From assembly GCF_011009555.1 (NCBI RefSeq), contig NZ_QXHD01000004.1, forward strand, positions 846,737 through 910,736: a stretch of 64,000 nt of DNA, in the 5' to 3' direction. The notes under the pieces are model-generated. The model saw nothing but the letters and a program-made list of their open reading frames with translations. It ran no database searches and was not told the origin of the DNA. This document shows, one piece after another, positions 18,408 to 26,065 of the stretch. Each line of letters opens with the position of its first letter. The first letter of the stretch is position 1. Both the position numbers and the translations under genes were made by a program. The DNA comes from Adonisia turfae CCMR0081 (GTDB lineage Bacteria > Cyanobacteriota > Cyanobacteriia > Phormidesmidales > Phormidesmidaceae).

Positions 18408-19290
18408 ATGCAGGTTTCTAGGAATTTTGCATTTCTCAAGGTTCATAGCTTAGCGCTTGTCAGGCTGGGTACGCTAGCTGAAAATTATTTTGCAAACGAT
18501 CCGAACACCTGTCTGATTAAGCTGCGTCAGTTTGGGGAGCAACTGGCTCAGTTGATAGCTGCTACGGTTGGTCTCTATGAAGACCCCGATGAAAGCCAAT
18601 TTGAACTCCTGCGGCGGTTAGAGAATCGTGGAGCAATTACGGGACAAACCACCCAACTGTTTCATGAAATTCGGAAGGTGGGTAATCGGGCTACCCACGG
18701 TAGCTATGGCGAACATGGGGCCGCACTGAGCCATCTGAAATACGCTCGGTAGCTTAGGCATCTGGTTTCATCGCTTAATTGATGCGCAATTGCGCGAGGC
18801 GGGTTGGGAGGTTGATACGGAAACATTGACCTATGGCAATGGCACTCGTCCCCAGAAAGGGAAAAATCTAGCCATTGCTGAATGGCCCACTGCCGGTGGA
18901 CGGGCTGATTATATTTTATTTGTGGGGTTGGATGCGATCGCAGCCGTCGAAGCCAAACGTAAAAGTAAAGATGTATCTGGGGCAGTAGACCAGGCCAAGC
19001 GCTATAGCCGGGGATTCCAGACAGCCCCACCCGGTGGTCCCTGGAGAGACTACAAGCTGCCGTTTGTATTTGCCACCAATGGCCGAGAGTTTTTGCCCCA
19101 ACTTGAAACTAAGAGCGGCATCTGGTTTTGTGATGTTCGGCGTCCAGAAAACCTGCGCCGTCCCTTACGCAGTTGGTATAGCCCAGCTGGTTTGCTCGAT
19201 ACCCTAGCCCAGGATATCGATCAGGCCCAGACGCAACTGGCTCAGGAGCAATTTAACTACGGCTTTGACCTACCAGCATATTTATCGTAG
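18408..19290 (+). pseudogene. hsdR: hsdR fragment (type I restriction subunit N-terminus), frameshifted and internally deleted
   Basis: The first frame (18408-18752) is the DUF4145-type N-terminus of HsdR: NFAFLKVHSLALVRLGTLAE, CLIKLRQFGEQLAQL, VGNRATHGSYGEH. A single extra T in 'gctcggTagctt' near 18751 makes a stop; without it the text reads on as ARSLGIWFHR. That is joined directly to LIDAQLREAGWEVDTE, so the segment normally between them is missing. The second frame continues with the nuclease core (GRADYILFVG, AAVEAKRKSKDV, AVDQAKRYSRGF) and stops at 19290, before any helicase domain. The missing helicase and the joined hsdM remnant show one large deletion. No functional restriction subunit can be made. 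Confidence 0.88.
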
Positions 19291-19837
19291 TTTGAAGCCT
19301 GGAGGGCGGGCAGCGGTGGTACTGCCGGATAATGTGCTGTTTGAGGCGGGGCAGGGGCAAAAGATTCGGGCTGACCTGATGAATAAGTGTAATCTCCATA
19401 CGATTTTGCGATTGCCCACGGGGATTTTTTACTCACCAGGGGTAAAAACAAATGTGTTGTTCTTTCAGCGAGGTAAGACAGAGAAGGGTAATACGGAAAC
19501 GGTGTGGGTATACGATCTGCGGACGAATATGCCCAGCTTTGGTAAACGGAACCCATTGACACGGAAGCATTTTGAGGAGTTTGAAACCTGTTACGGGGAG
19601 GATGCGAATGGGGGGAGTTCCCGGAGCGATCAAGGAGAAGAGGGGCGGTTTCGGTGCTTTAGCCGAGAGTTTATTCGGGAGCGGGGGGAGAATTTAGATA
19701 TTTCCTGGCTGCGGGATGAGAGTTTGCAACCGGCGGAGGATTTGCCAGAGCCGGATGAGATTGCGTCAGCGATAATGGAGAAGTTACGGGTAGCGATGAC
19801 GGAAATGGAAGCATTGAGCGCGTTGCTGGAGGAGTAA
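19265..19837 (+). pseudogene. hsdM: hsdM fragment (C-terminal part of type I DNA methyltransferase)
   Basis: About 190 codons matching only the C-terminal part of HsdM: QHIYRSLKPGGRAAVVLPDN, LLxE-like VLFEAGQGQKIR, HTILRLPTGIFYSPGVKTNV, VLFFQRGK and a final EKLRVAMTEMEALSALLEE. The N-terminal helical domain and the SAM-binding and NPPF-type catalytic motifs are absent. The fragment begins inside the end of the hsdR remnant in another frame, so the junction at about 19262-19275 is a deletion scar. It is followed three bases later by an intact ORF. Confidence 0.88.
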
Positions 19838-19840
19838 ACG

Positions 19841-20446
19841 ATGCCTAAACTATTGGATAAAGATGCCAGCTACACGTTTCGTTCGTATTTTGAGCTGCCT
19901 TACGATACGGATGAGGTGTTGGCAGAATTTGGCTATAGCTATACTCAAAAACGGTTGAGTCTACCCAAAACCGATAAGACATTATCTGGTCTCGATCAGC
20001 TTAAGACCCAAATTGAGGAAACGCTGCCCTATGTACAACTCACCAGTGAAAGTGCCAAGCGTGAGGTATTGGTCGCCCCTGTTTTGACGCGCGTTGCCAC
20101 ACTTTGTCACCAGGTTTTGCGATTCGAGTATTCATTAAAGGTTAGTAATTGGTTACAGGGTAATTTAGATTATCTAATTCGTGCGCAACATCAGGTGATT
20201 GTGGTTGAGGCAAAGCGGGATGATCTTACCCGAGGGTTTACGCAACTGGCGGTGGAGATGATTGCTTTGGCGATGGTGGATGATGCGCCGTCAACGATTT
20301 ATGGGGCGGTAACGATGGGGAATCTATGGATTTTTGGGGTGTTGGATCAACAGAAGAAATTAATCACTCAGGATATTGGGGGATATCAGGTGCCGGATGA
20401 TGTGGAGGATTTGGTGCGGGTATTGGTGGGGATTTTGGTGGGGTGA
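19841..20446 (+). CDS. Type I R-M-associated protein with nuclease-like EAK motif
   Basis: 201 residues. The family is commonly found inside cyanobacterial hsd loci; I know no experimental function. The second half contains LDYLIRAQHQVIVVEAKRDD followed by a helix (RGFTQLAVEMIALAMV), which fits the D...ExK layout of PD-(D/E)XK nuclease folds. It ends in a Val-rich stretch. The frame is intact although both neighbours are broken, so it may persist alone. Spacing to the hsdM remnant is 3 bases, to hsdS about 210; that gap holds only a small repeat. Confidence 0.7.
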   Translation: MPKLLDKDASYTFRSYFELPYDTDEVLAEFGYSYTQKRLSLPKTDKTLSGLDQLKTQIEETLPYVQLTSESAKREVLVAPVLTRVATLCHQVLRFEYSLKVSNWLQGNLDYLIRAQHQVIVVEAKRDDLTRGFTQLAVEMIALAMVDDAPSTIYGAVTMGNLWIFGVLDQQKKLITQDIGGYQVPDDVEDLVRVLVGILVG

Positions 20447-20509
20447 TGGGGGACTATGTTGGTGGACCGTGTTTACCCTGCATGGGGCGGTTGGTAATGG
20501 CGTTAGGTG

Positions 20510-20541
20510 TTGCGGGGCTGGCACAAGGCACAGCCCCTACG
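20510..20541. repeat. Inverted-orientation dispersed repeat, copy 4
   Basis: Read on the minus strand this begins GTAGGGGCTGTGCCTTGTGCC and ends AGCCCCGCAAC, resembling the GTAGGGGC elements elsewhere in the window. It lies in the gap before hsdS. Confidence 0.5.
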
Positions 20542-20655
20542 AAATGATCTATTTTGAATGGGGTTAATAAATTTGAACTTGGTATCGACATCGACATCGA
20601 CTCGTAACCTTTACCCTGACCTAACCGTAACTCTCACCTCACCTGAATTGTTGCG

Positions 20656-22394
20656 ATGAAGGACAACTTACTGTCGGGGGGTGTGGGGGAGTTAGGCCCC
20701 CACGAACAGGAGGGTTTCAGGGAGGAAAGCCCTGAGCAACTCTTATCGCGATTAGGCAGTTTTCAACCATTGTTGCTTGAGAGAATGGAGGATTTTTTGA
20801 GTAGCCCTGAATTAGAGCATATTCCGCCATCTTGGCAATGGAGCACATTATCTGAAATCGCTGCTATTAAAGGCGGTTTAACAAAAGGAAAGAAACGGAA
20901 AGAAACTGATAAACTTTTGACGGTTCCATATCTACGTGTCGCTAATGTCCAAAGAGGTTTTTTGGATTTAGAAGAGATCCGTTATATTCAGGCAACTGAG
21001 GATGAACTGAATCAGCTAAAACTAATTTCAGGAGATATCCTTTTTACTGAAGGTGGTGATAGAGATAAATTAGGACGAGGATGGATTTGGGCAGGAGAAA
21101 TTAAGGAATGCATTCATCAGAACCATGTTTTTCGTGCAAGATTATATCTACAAGAATTATCACCTAAGTTAATCTCTCTATACTCAAATAGTTTTGGTCA
21201 AAAATACTTTCTTGGGGTTGGAAAGCAGACTACCAATTTAGCTTCGATTAACCTGACAAAACTTTCGAATCTGCCCATTCCCATTCCCCCCCTCAACGAG
21301 CAACACCGCATCGTCACCAAAATCGAAGCCCTAACCACCCGCAGTCGCAAAGCCCGCGCAGCCCTCGACGCCATCCCCCCATTGCTGGACCAGTTTCGGC
21401 AGTCCGTCCTCGCCGACGCATTTCGGGGTGACCTGACGGCAGATTGGCGGGCACAGAATCCCGATGTGGAACCTGCGGGAAAGTTGTTGTAGCGGATACG
21501 CGCGGAGCGACGGATACGATGGGAAGCAGCTGAACTGGAGAAGATGAAGGCGAGGGTAAGCTTCCGAAGAATGATAAGTGGAAGGAGAAGTATAAGGATG
21601 TGGGCGTGATTGATAAAAGTATCCTTACTCGACTTCCTCAACTACCTGATAAATGGTGTTGGACAACATGGGAGTCAATTCTCGCGTATGACGACCGAGC
21701 ATTTAAACGTGGACCATTTGGTAGCGCGTTAAAGAAATCTATCTTTGTTTCTTCAGGATACAAAGTGTACGAACAATATTGCCCAATTAATGACGATTGC
21801 TCATATGTCCGTTATTACATCACTCCGCAAAAGTTTGAAGAGCTAAAGGAATTCGCTGTCAAAGCAGGTGATTTCTTAATAAGTTGTTCGGGAGTTTCAC
21901 TTGGCAGAATAACTCAGGTTCCCCAGGATTTTGAGGAAGGTGTTATTAATCAAGCATTATTACGTGTTCGTCTGCATAATGATGTCATTGATGATCAGTT
22001 TTTTACGTGGCTGTTTAGATCTCCAATTTTTCAAAAGCAGATATTTAATAATGCAACAGGTTCTGCGATCTCAAATGTTAAGGGAGTCAAAGAATTAAAG
22101 GCTATGTTCGTTCCTATTCCTCCTTTGGAAGAACAGCCTGTGATTGTTGAGAAGCTTTTATGTCAATCAAATGGAGGAGACATTATTGCAGAAGAATTAC
22201 AAGAATCTCAAAAATCTCTCAGTTACCTCGACCAATCCATCCTCGCCAAAACCTTCCGAGGCCAACTCGTTCCCCAAGACCCCAACGACGAACCCGCCAG
22301 CGTGCTGCTAGAGCGTATTCGGGTGGAGCGAGAGAAAGTGGGGAAGAAGAAGGGGAAAGGGAGAGGGAAAAGAGTGAAGGGATTAGGGGAGTAG
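20656..22394 (+). pseudogene. hsdS: hsdS (type I specificity subunit) broken by a stop codon and a frameshift
   Basis: The first segment (20656-21492) is target-recognition domain 1 plus the central helix: SWQWSTLSEIAAIKGG, IPIPPLNEQHRIVTKIEAL, VLADAFRGDLTADWRAQNPD. It stops at a TAG (21490-21492) where the family has Glu: the downstream codons read RIRAERRIRWEAAELEKMK, the normal continuation. A second lesion near 21549 shifts the frame; the new frame then reads GEGKLPKNDKWKEKYKDVGV and the complete domain 2 (21600-22394), with IPPLEEQPVIVEKL and SILAKTFRGQLVPQDPND. Two independent lesions plus the wrecked hsdR and hsdM show that the system is dead as restriction-modification. Half-subunits could still be translated. 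Confidence 0.9.
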
Positions 22395-22474
22395 GAGAGC
22401 AAGCCGGAATGTTTCACGTTCACCAGAGAAAATTTGTAAGACTTACCACTTCGTTCATACCAATAGAAACATGA

Positions 22475-22611
22475 TCGGAGGGAGCCAAAACCGGCTGCTT
22501 GGGGCCCCTCCGAGTTCCCCAAACCCCCATGGCTAGGGCCGGGAGGCCGCCCTAGGACCCCGCCTACTGGGTTGTCCCCAATTGCATTAAAGTAGGGGTT
22601 ACGGCGGGGTC
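22475..22611. repeat. Three consecutive inverted repeats (structured non-coding block)
   Basis: Three hairpins in a row lie in the 353-base gene-free stretch after hsdS. TCGGAGGG (22475-22482) pairs with CCCTCCGA (22506-22513). CTAGGGC (22533-22539) pairs with GCCCTAG (22549-22555). GACCCCGCC (22556-22564) pairs with GGCGGGGTC (22603-22611), with a nested CCTACT/AGTAGG. No T-run follows and no coding frame is seen. It could be a folded RNA, a recombination site or mobile-element debris. Confidence 0.6.
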
Positions 22612-22747
22612 GATTAATCAGGTTATCGCATTGTTGTTTGGTCCATATTCAAGTAGAGTATGCCTTTGCTCGAATAGGCTTTCAATGCCTTCAGATTTTC
22701 TGTTCAGAAAATGAAACAGCCCTGGGGAAGCAGGGGCGGAGATGTCT

Positions 22748-22972
22748 TTAAAGATCTTCCAAATACAGTGTTTTGAACTCTTCTGCCGCCTGGGGTTGAA
22801 TTTGCTTTAAAGCCTTAATCAAACTAATGACCGTTTCAGAACTAGGATCCCGCACCTCATTGGCCCAACGATAAACATTAGATGCACCGATCCCCATAAC
22901 GGCAGCCAATCGCCCCTGGCTAATGCCGTGGCTCTCCATTACCACTTTAAGTACCTTACCCGCTCTGCCCAT
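22748..22972 (-). CDS. XRE-family helix-turn-helix regulator
   Basis: 74 residues, nearly all one helix-turn-helix: ISQGRLAAVMGIGASNVYRW forms the two DNA-contact helices, followed by NEVRDPSSETVISLIKAL. The ATG at 22972 has AAGGA about 8 bases upstream; a TTG-initiated longer frame to 23017 would start inside an operator palindrome and is unlikely. Two identical palindromes lie 39-82 bases upstream, which suggests autoregulation. The nearest genes are the hsdS remnant (convergent) and a small degraded ORF (divergent). Similar small XRE proteins are common in cyanobacteria, with targets mostly unknown. Confidence 0.8.
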   Translation of the reverse strand: MGRAGKVLKVVMESHGISQGRLAAVMGIGASNVYRWANEVRDPSSETVISLIKALKQIQPQAAEEFKTLYLEDL

Positions 22973-23010
22973 GCCTTTGATCCTTACAAAGGCTGCGACA
23001 TTTCGTATAC

Positions 23011-23053
23011 AGTCCAATTGGACTGTGATATCCTGATTTAGTCCAATTGGACT
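23011..23053. promoter_or_regulatory. Twin operator: two perfect AGTCCAATTGGACT palindromes
   Basis: Two identical 14-base perfect palindromes (23011-23024 and 23040-23053), each followed by GTG on the plus strand, with centres 29 bases apart, about three helical turns. They lie between the XRE gene and a divergent small ORF. This is the classic layout for cooperative binding of a small dimeric XRE regulator. Which strand or strands it controls cannot be read from sequence. Confidence 0.8.
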
Positions 23054-23101
23054 GTGCCTATTTTAAGGATAGGCATTGCCTTTATCGCTGAATCCTTTTC
23101 T

Positions 23102-23374
23102 ATGGAAACCCAAGCCTTTGTGACACTCCCTCAGCCTGGTGTCACGCCTGAATCTGCGCTCCAGGTTTAGGCACCGCATAAAGCTGACCGGGAGCCGGTA
23201 AAAATCTTGATTATCGGTTCCGAAGCTGCCGTCAACACCATCATCCATAGCCTGCACCACCACCGCTTTGCCGAACCGTTTGAGTGGACCCCATTTTTAC
23301 CCACGGATCGTCCGATTCAGATTCAGGCCGGGGAGGCGTTGCGATCGCTAGTAAAATATCTGCCCCGTTCGTAA
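23102..23374 (+). pseudogene. Small degraded ORF with in-frame TAG
   Basis: An ATG frame reads METQAFVTLPQPGVTPESAL, hits TAG at 23168-23170, then continues in the same frame with VKILIIGSEAAVNTIIHSLH, RFAEPFEWTPFLPTD and SLVKYLPRS to TAA at 23372. The second part resembles small cyanobacterial proteins with a KVLIxGSE start that databases sometimes name only vaguely. I see no good start codon for it apart from TTG at 23207. A worse copy of its 3' end is at 23850-23958. It is either a nonsense-broken gene or a short protein with an unusual start. Confidence 0.55.
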
Positions 23375-23421
23375 ACTGCTGCTGTGGGCAGAGCCAACAC
23401 CCTACGCTCCAGGCAGAGCCT
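23264..23421. repeat. Direct repeat copy 1 (gene 3' end plus GGCAGAGCC element)
   Basis: This segment, the last ~110 bases of the small ORF plus the element GGCAGAGCC...CTACGCTCCAGGCAGAGCC (23387-23421), recurs at 23850-24014. Long stretches are identical, for example around CCCACGGATCGTCCGATTCA. The two copies flank the DUF4926 gene. Confidence 0.85.
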
Positions 23422-23488
23422 ATACCCAACGGGTCAATACAATAGTAAAGTCCTGCAACTAGGAGACCGAAATTCTAAAGCAAGGGCC

Positions 23489-23782
23489 ATGAAGCTGGAA
23501 GGCGAACTGATTATCCCCGAAGCCAAGATGAATGAGTCCACCGTCAAACTCTATGACCGCATCTCCCTGAACCGCGACTTTCCTGAGTACAACCTCAAAC
23601 AGGGCGATGTGGCCACTTTTATCGACACGGTTCCCGATCCCGAGGGTATCGAAGAAGGTTATATTCTCGAAGTCTTTAATGCCCTAGGCGAATCGATTGA
23701 TGTCGTGACTGTACCCAAGTCCGCCGTGGAACCATCACACCCTAATGAAATCCTTTCGGTGCGTAACCTGGTTCAGGTTTGA
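23489..23782 (+). CDS. DUF4926-family small protein
   Basis: 97 residues. The core (VKLYDRISLNRDFPEYNLKQ, GDVATFIDTV, EGYILEVFNALGESIDVVTV) matches DUF4926, small beta-rich proteins of unknown function frequent in cyanobacterial accessory regions near toxin-antitoxin-like genes. I chose the ATG at 23489; the frame is open further upstream to 23384 but that part is repeat sequence. An internal ATG at 23529 is possible. The gene lies between two copies of a direct repeat, which suggests the block was moved or duplicated. Confidence 0.75.
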   Translation: MKLEGELIIPEAKMNESTVKLYDRISLNRDFPEYNLKQGDVATFIDTVPDPEGIEEGYILEVFNALGESIDVVTVPKSAVEPSHPNEILSVRNLVQV

Positions 23783-23849
23783 TTTGCTCAATCCAGAGCT
23801 AGAGCTATCCCAACCACCTGTCCCTGGTCTTGCCACGGCTATACAACGC

Positions 23850-24014
23850 CGCTTTGCAAATATTTTTGAATAGACCCCATTTTGACCCACGGATCGTCCG
23901 ATTCAGATTCAGGTGGGGGAGATGGTGCGATCGCTAGTGAAATACCTGCCACGTTAGTAAACTTCTTGCTAGTGGCAGAGCCACCACCTACGCTCCAGGC
24001 AGAGCCTGGGAGCA
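23850..24014. repeat. Direct repeat copy 2, decayed small-gene fragment plus GGCAGAGCC element
   Basis: Aligned with 23264-23421, the coding part has two nonsense changes (Trp TGG to TAG at 23871, Leu TTA to TGA at 23883) and an extra A near 23940, so it is clearly a dead copy. The element at 23975-24014 reads GGCAGAGCCACCACCTACGC and then CCAGGCAGAGCCTGGGAGC. Confidence 0.85.
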
Positions 24015-24034
24015 AGTTACATGAGAAACACATT

Positions 24035-24379
24035 ATGCAAGGCGAAATCGACCAATACGGCTTCGAACGCATCCAACTCACCAGCCTGATCGCCCTCAAC
24101 CAGTTAATTGCCGAGCGCTTTGACCTCCCCCCACGTCCCTACACCACCGATCTCCGTGCCGCTCTGGAACTCGTCATCTGGGCCTTAGACCACGACGACT
24201 TTCCCTACTTCGCCATCTTCAAATCCGCTGACGAAGCTTTTCCCAGTAAACCCTTTGGCGTTGGCTTTGCTCGCAAAATGTGGCGGTATGCTGAAACTGG
24301 TGCCCTAGCCATCTGTCTAGATGCCCTCTATCAACTCAAACAAATAGAAGTAGACCTTAAACTCGATGAAGCAGAATAG
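24035..24379 (+). CDS. Uncharacterised 114-aa protein
   Basis: 114 residues from the ATG at 24035; the longer frame from 23882 is repeat sequence and improbable. Mostly helical: GFERIQLTSLIALNQLIAER, AALELVIWALDHDDFPYFAI, ending KQIEVDLKLDEAE. No membrane segment or known catalytic motif. I do not recognise the family. It follows the second repeat copy and precedes another uncharacterised gene on the same strand by 93 bases, so they may be co-transcribed. Confidence 0.6.
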   Translation: MQGEIDQYGFERIQLTSLIALNQLIAERFDLPPRPYTTDLRAALELVIWALDHDDFPYFAIFKSADEAFPSKPFGVGFARKMWRYAETGALAICLDALYQLKQIEVDLKLDEAE

Positions 24380-24472
24380 CCCATCACGATTAATCCCATG
24401 ACTTGACATCACGGCTGAAGCACCCGTAATTTGCTCAGTATTCACCGCACTACTCTGGCCCCAAGCATTTCC

Positions 24473-25306
24473 ATGAAACTCGATCCTGCTGACGTACAGC
24501 TCTTCTTTGATTTGATGCTGCCCTTGCAATGGTACGTTAGCCAGCAAGCAAAACTATTACCCGACATTAAGACCTTTAAAGCCTACACAGACAGCTCCAT
24601 GGATGACAAAATAATTGTCAGAGATTATCTCTTTGACCATCCTGAGCTAATTGATCAATTCATCCAAGACAATCCAAACAATCTGGAGGCGGATAAACTC
24701 AGCCTCATCGACCCATGGAAAAACTTTATTCATGGCGACTTTTTTATTGAACGGCTGCTCAAAAAATACAGCATTTTTATAGACGATAAAGAAAACGTCT
24801 ACGCCGTGCTAGGTCTCATGGAAGGTTTGGATGCCTTTATGGACAAGCGGGATTTACCAGTGCGAGTACAAACCATTCTGTTGCCCTTTAAAGGCAAGAT
24901 TATCTATGATGGTTTCTTCCGCTGGTACAACATCTTCTTTGGTGGCGGCATCAAATCATCCCTCAAACAAACTTACCTGATTGCCAAAGATAACAACGCC
25001 ATTATTGACACCCTTGAACCAGACGCCATACCGACCGAGAAGAAGGGTAAAAAGGTTCGTAAACAATCCACTGATCAAGACTGGGGACCACTCCTAGATG
25101 AACTGGCCGAAAAAGCTAAAAAGCTACGGGGTGGCGGCGGACAGCCCGCTACCTACAGCCCTATTTTTAGCCTGGTGCGTACCAGTATTGAACTGGCCCA
25201 ACTGGCCACCGCTGATTCACCTGATATCGATAAACTGTTCAAAAAGGGAGCCCGACTCGATACGCTGCTACAACAAGTGGAGAAGGCCCTGCTGAGAAAT
25301 GTATAA
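24473..25306 (+). CDS. Uncharacterised 277-aa protein
   Basis: 277 residues from the ATG at 24473 (the frame opens 14 codons earlier). I recall the pattern, DPADVQLFFDLMLPLQWYV, DPWKNFIHGDFFIERLLKKY and LPFKGKIIYDGFF, from unnamed cyanobacterial proteins, but know no function. A charged region near residues 185-195 (KKGKKVRK) separates a globular N-terminal part from a helical C-terminus. No membrane segment. Proteins of this kind occur near pRiA4b-ORF3-like genes, as here (27.6 kb), but a shared role is inference. Confidence 0.65.
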   Translation: MKLDPADVQLFFDLMLPLQWYVSQQAKLLPDIKTFKAYTDSSMDDKIIVRDYLFDHPELIDQFIQDNPNNLEADKLSLIDPWKNFIHGDFFIERLLKKYSIFIDDKENVYAVLGLMEGLDAFMDKRDLPVRVQTILLPFKGKIIYDGFFRWYNIFFGGGIKSSLKQTYLIAKDNNAIIDTLEPDAIPTEKKGKKVRKQSTDQDWGPLLDELAEKAKKLRGGGGQPATYSPIFSLVRTSIELAQLATADSPDIDKLFKKGARLDTLLQQVEKALLRNV

Positions 25307-25350
25307 CCGATTTATACTGCCCACTGATCATTGGAGGTGCGATCATAAGT

Positions 25351-25395
25351 GGCAAGGCCACCACCACTACTCGCTCCAGGCAGAACCTTGGGAAT
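25351..25395. repeat. GGCAGAGCC-type element, copy 3 (diverged)
   Basis: GGCAAGGCCACCACCACTAC followed by TCGCTCCAGGCAGAACCTTGG. It matches the elements at 23387 and 23975 with several changes. It lies between the 277-aa gene and the convergent Uma2 gene. Confidence 0.65.
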
Positions 25396-25398
25396 GAG

Positions 25399-26007
25399 TT
25401 AACTTACCTCACCACGACTCTCTTCAGAAGTCTCAAACTCAATCCCTTCATATAAATCAGCCAGGGCAATCTCAACGGGTACCGACACCAGCTCAAAGGA
25501 CGCATTTAATCCTTGATACTCTGTCAATAGCCATTGATGCTCAGATTGTTTTACGTGATGTTCCACAAAAGGACGATACTGGTCAATCAACACATAATCC
25601 TGAAATGTCTCAATGGTGCGATAGTGAACAAACTTATCGCCGCGATCATAGTTTTGAGTGGATCGTGAGAGAGTTTTAGCAATCAAGATCGGATTAATAA
25701 CCGTATCCTTACGTCCTGGTTTCAGCCCAAGTGGATCCGCAACCACCATCACATCTGGATACGTGTATAGATCAATCACTGGAATCCATAATCGCTGATC
25801 CGTCACAAACACCGTATAAGGTTTCTTCCGTAAGCCAAACCACAGTAGCGCATTCAACGCACTCGATAGTTTATTATGCGCAGGTGTACCCCCTGCCATT
25901 TCTACAATTTCTCCAGCCTGATATTCATGGCGCAGCTCAGACTCCACTTCTAAAGCCAGGTACTCTTCAGCTGTGTAGGTCTTCGGTTTAGATGTGGCAA
26001 TCGTCAT
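25399..26007 (-). CDS. Uma2-family (DUF820) nuclease-fold protein
   Basis: 202 residues. The family marks are YTAEEYLALEVESELRHEY, EIVEMAGGTPAHNKL, the restriction-endonuclease-like core YPDVMVVADP with ILIAKTLSRST, and YVLIDQYRPFVEHH. Uma2 proteins have a PD-(D/E)XK fold, are hugely expanded in cyanobacteria and have no established function. This copy has Lys where most have Glu in the (V)EVLSxST motif (IAKTLSRST), so the active site may be altered. Convergent with the gene before it; the next gene lies 58 bases upstream on the same strand. Confidence 0.88.
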   Translation of the reverse strand: MTIATSKPKTYTAEEYLALEVESELRHEYQAGEIVEMAGGTPAHNKLSSALNALLWFGLRKKPYTVFVTDQRLWIPVIDLYTYPDVMVVADPLGLKPGRKDTVINPILIAKTLSRSTQNYDRGDKFVHYRTIETFQDYVLIDQYRPFVEHHVKQSEHQWLLTEYQGLNASFELVSVPVEIALADLYEGIEFETSEESRGEVS

Positions 26008-26065
26008 CGCTTTGCCCCCGTGTGCTAGCTCAAATGTAAGTTAAACCGATAATTTTAGCTATTCA

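Noticed and set aside
18408-18752. Independent small DUF4145 protein
   Set aside because: Removing one T restores the HsdR continuation, so it is a broken hsdR start, not a stand-alone gene.
22973-23017. TTG-initiated N-terminal extension of the XRE regulator
   Set aside because: It would begin inside an operator palindrome and has no ribosome-binding site, whereas the ATG at 22972 has one.
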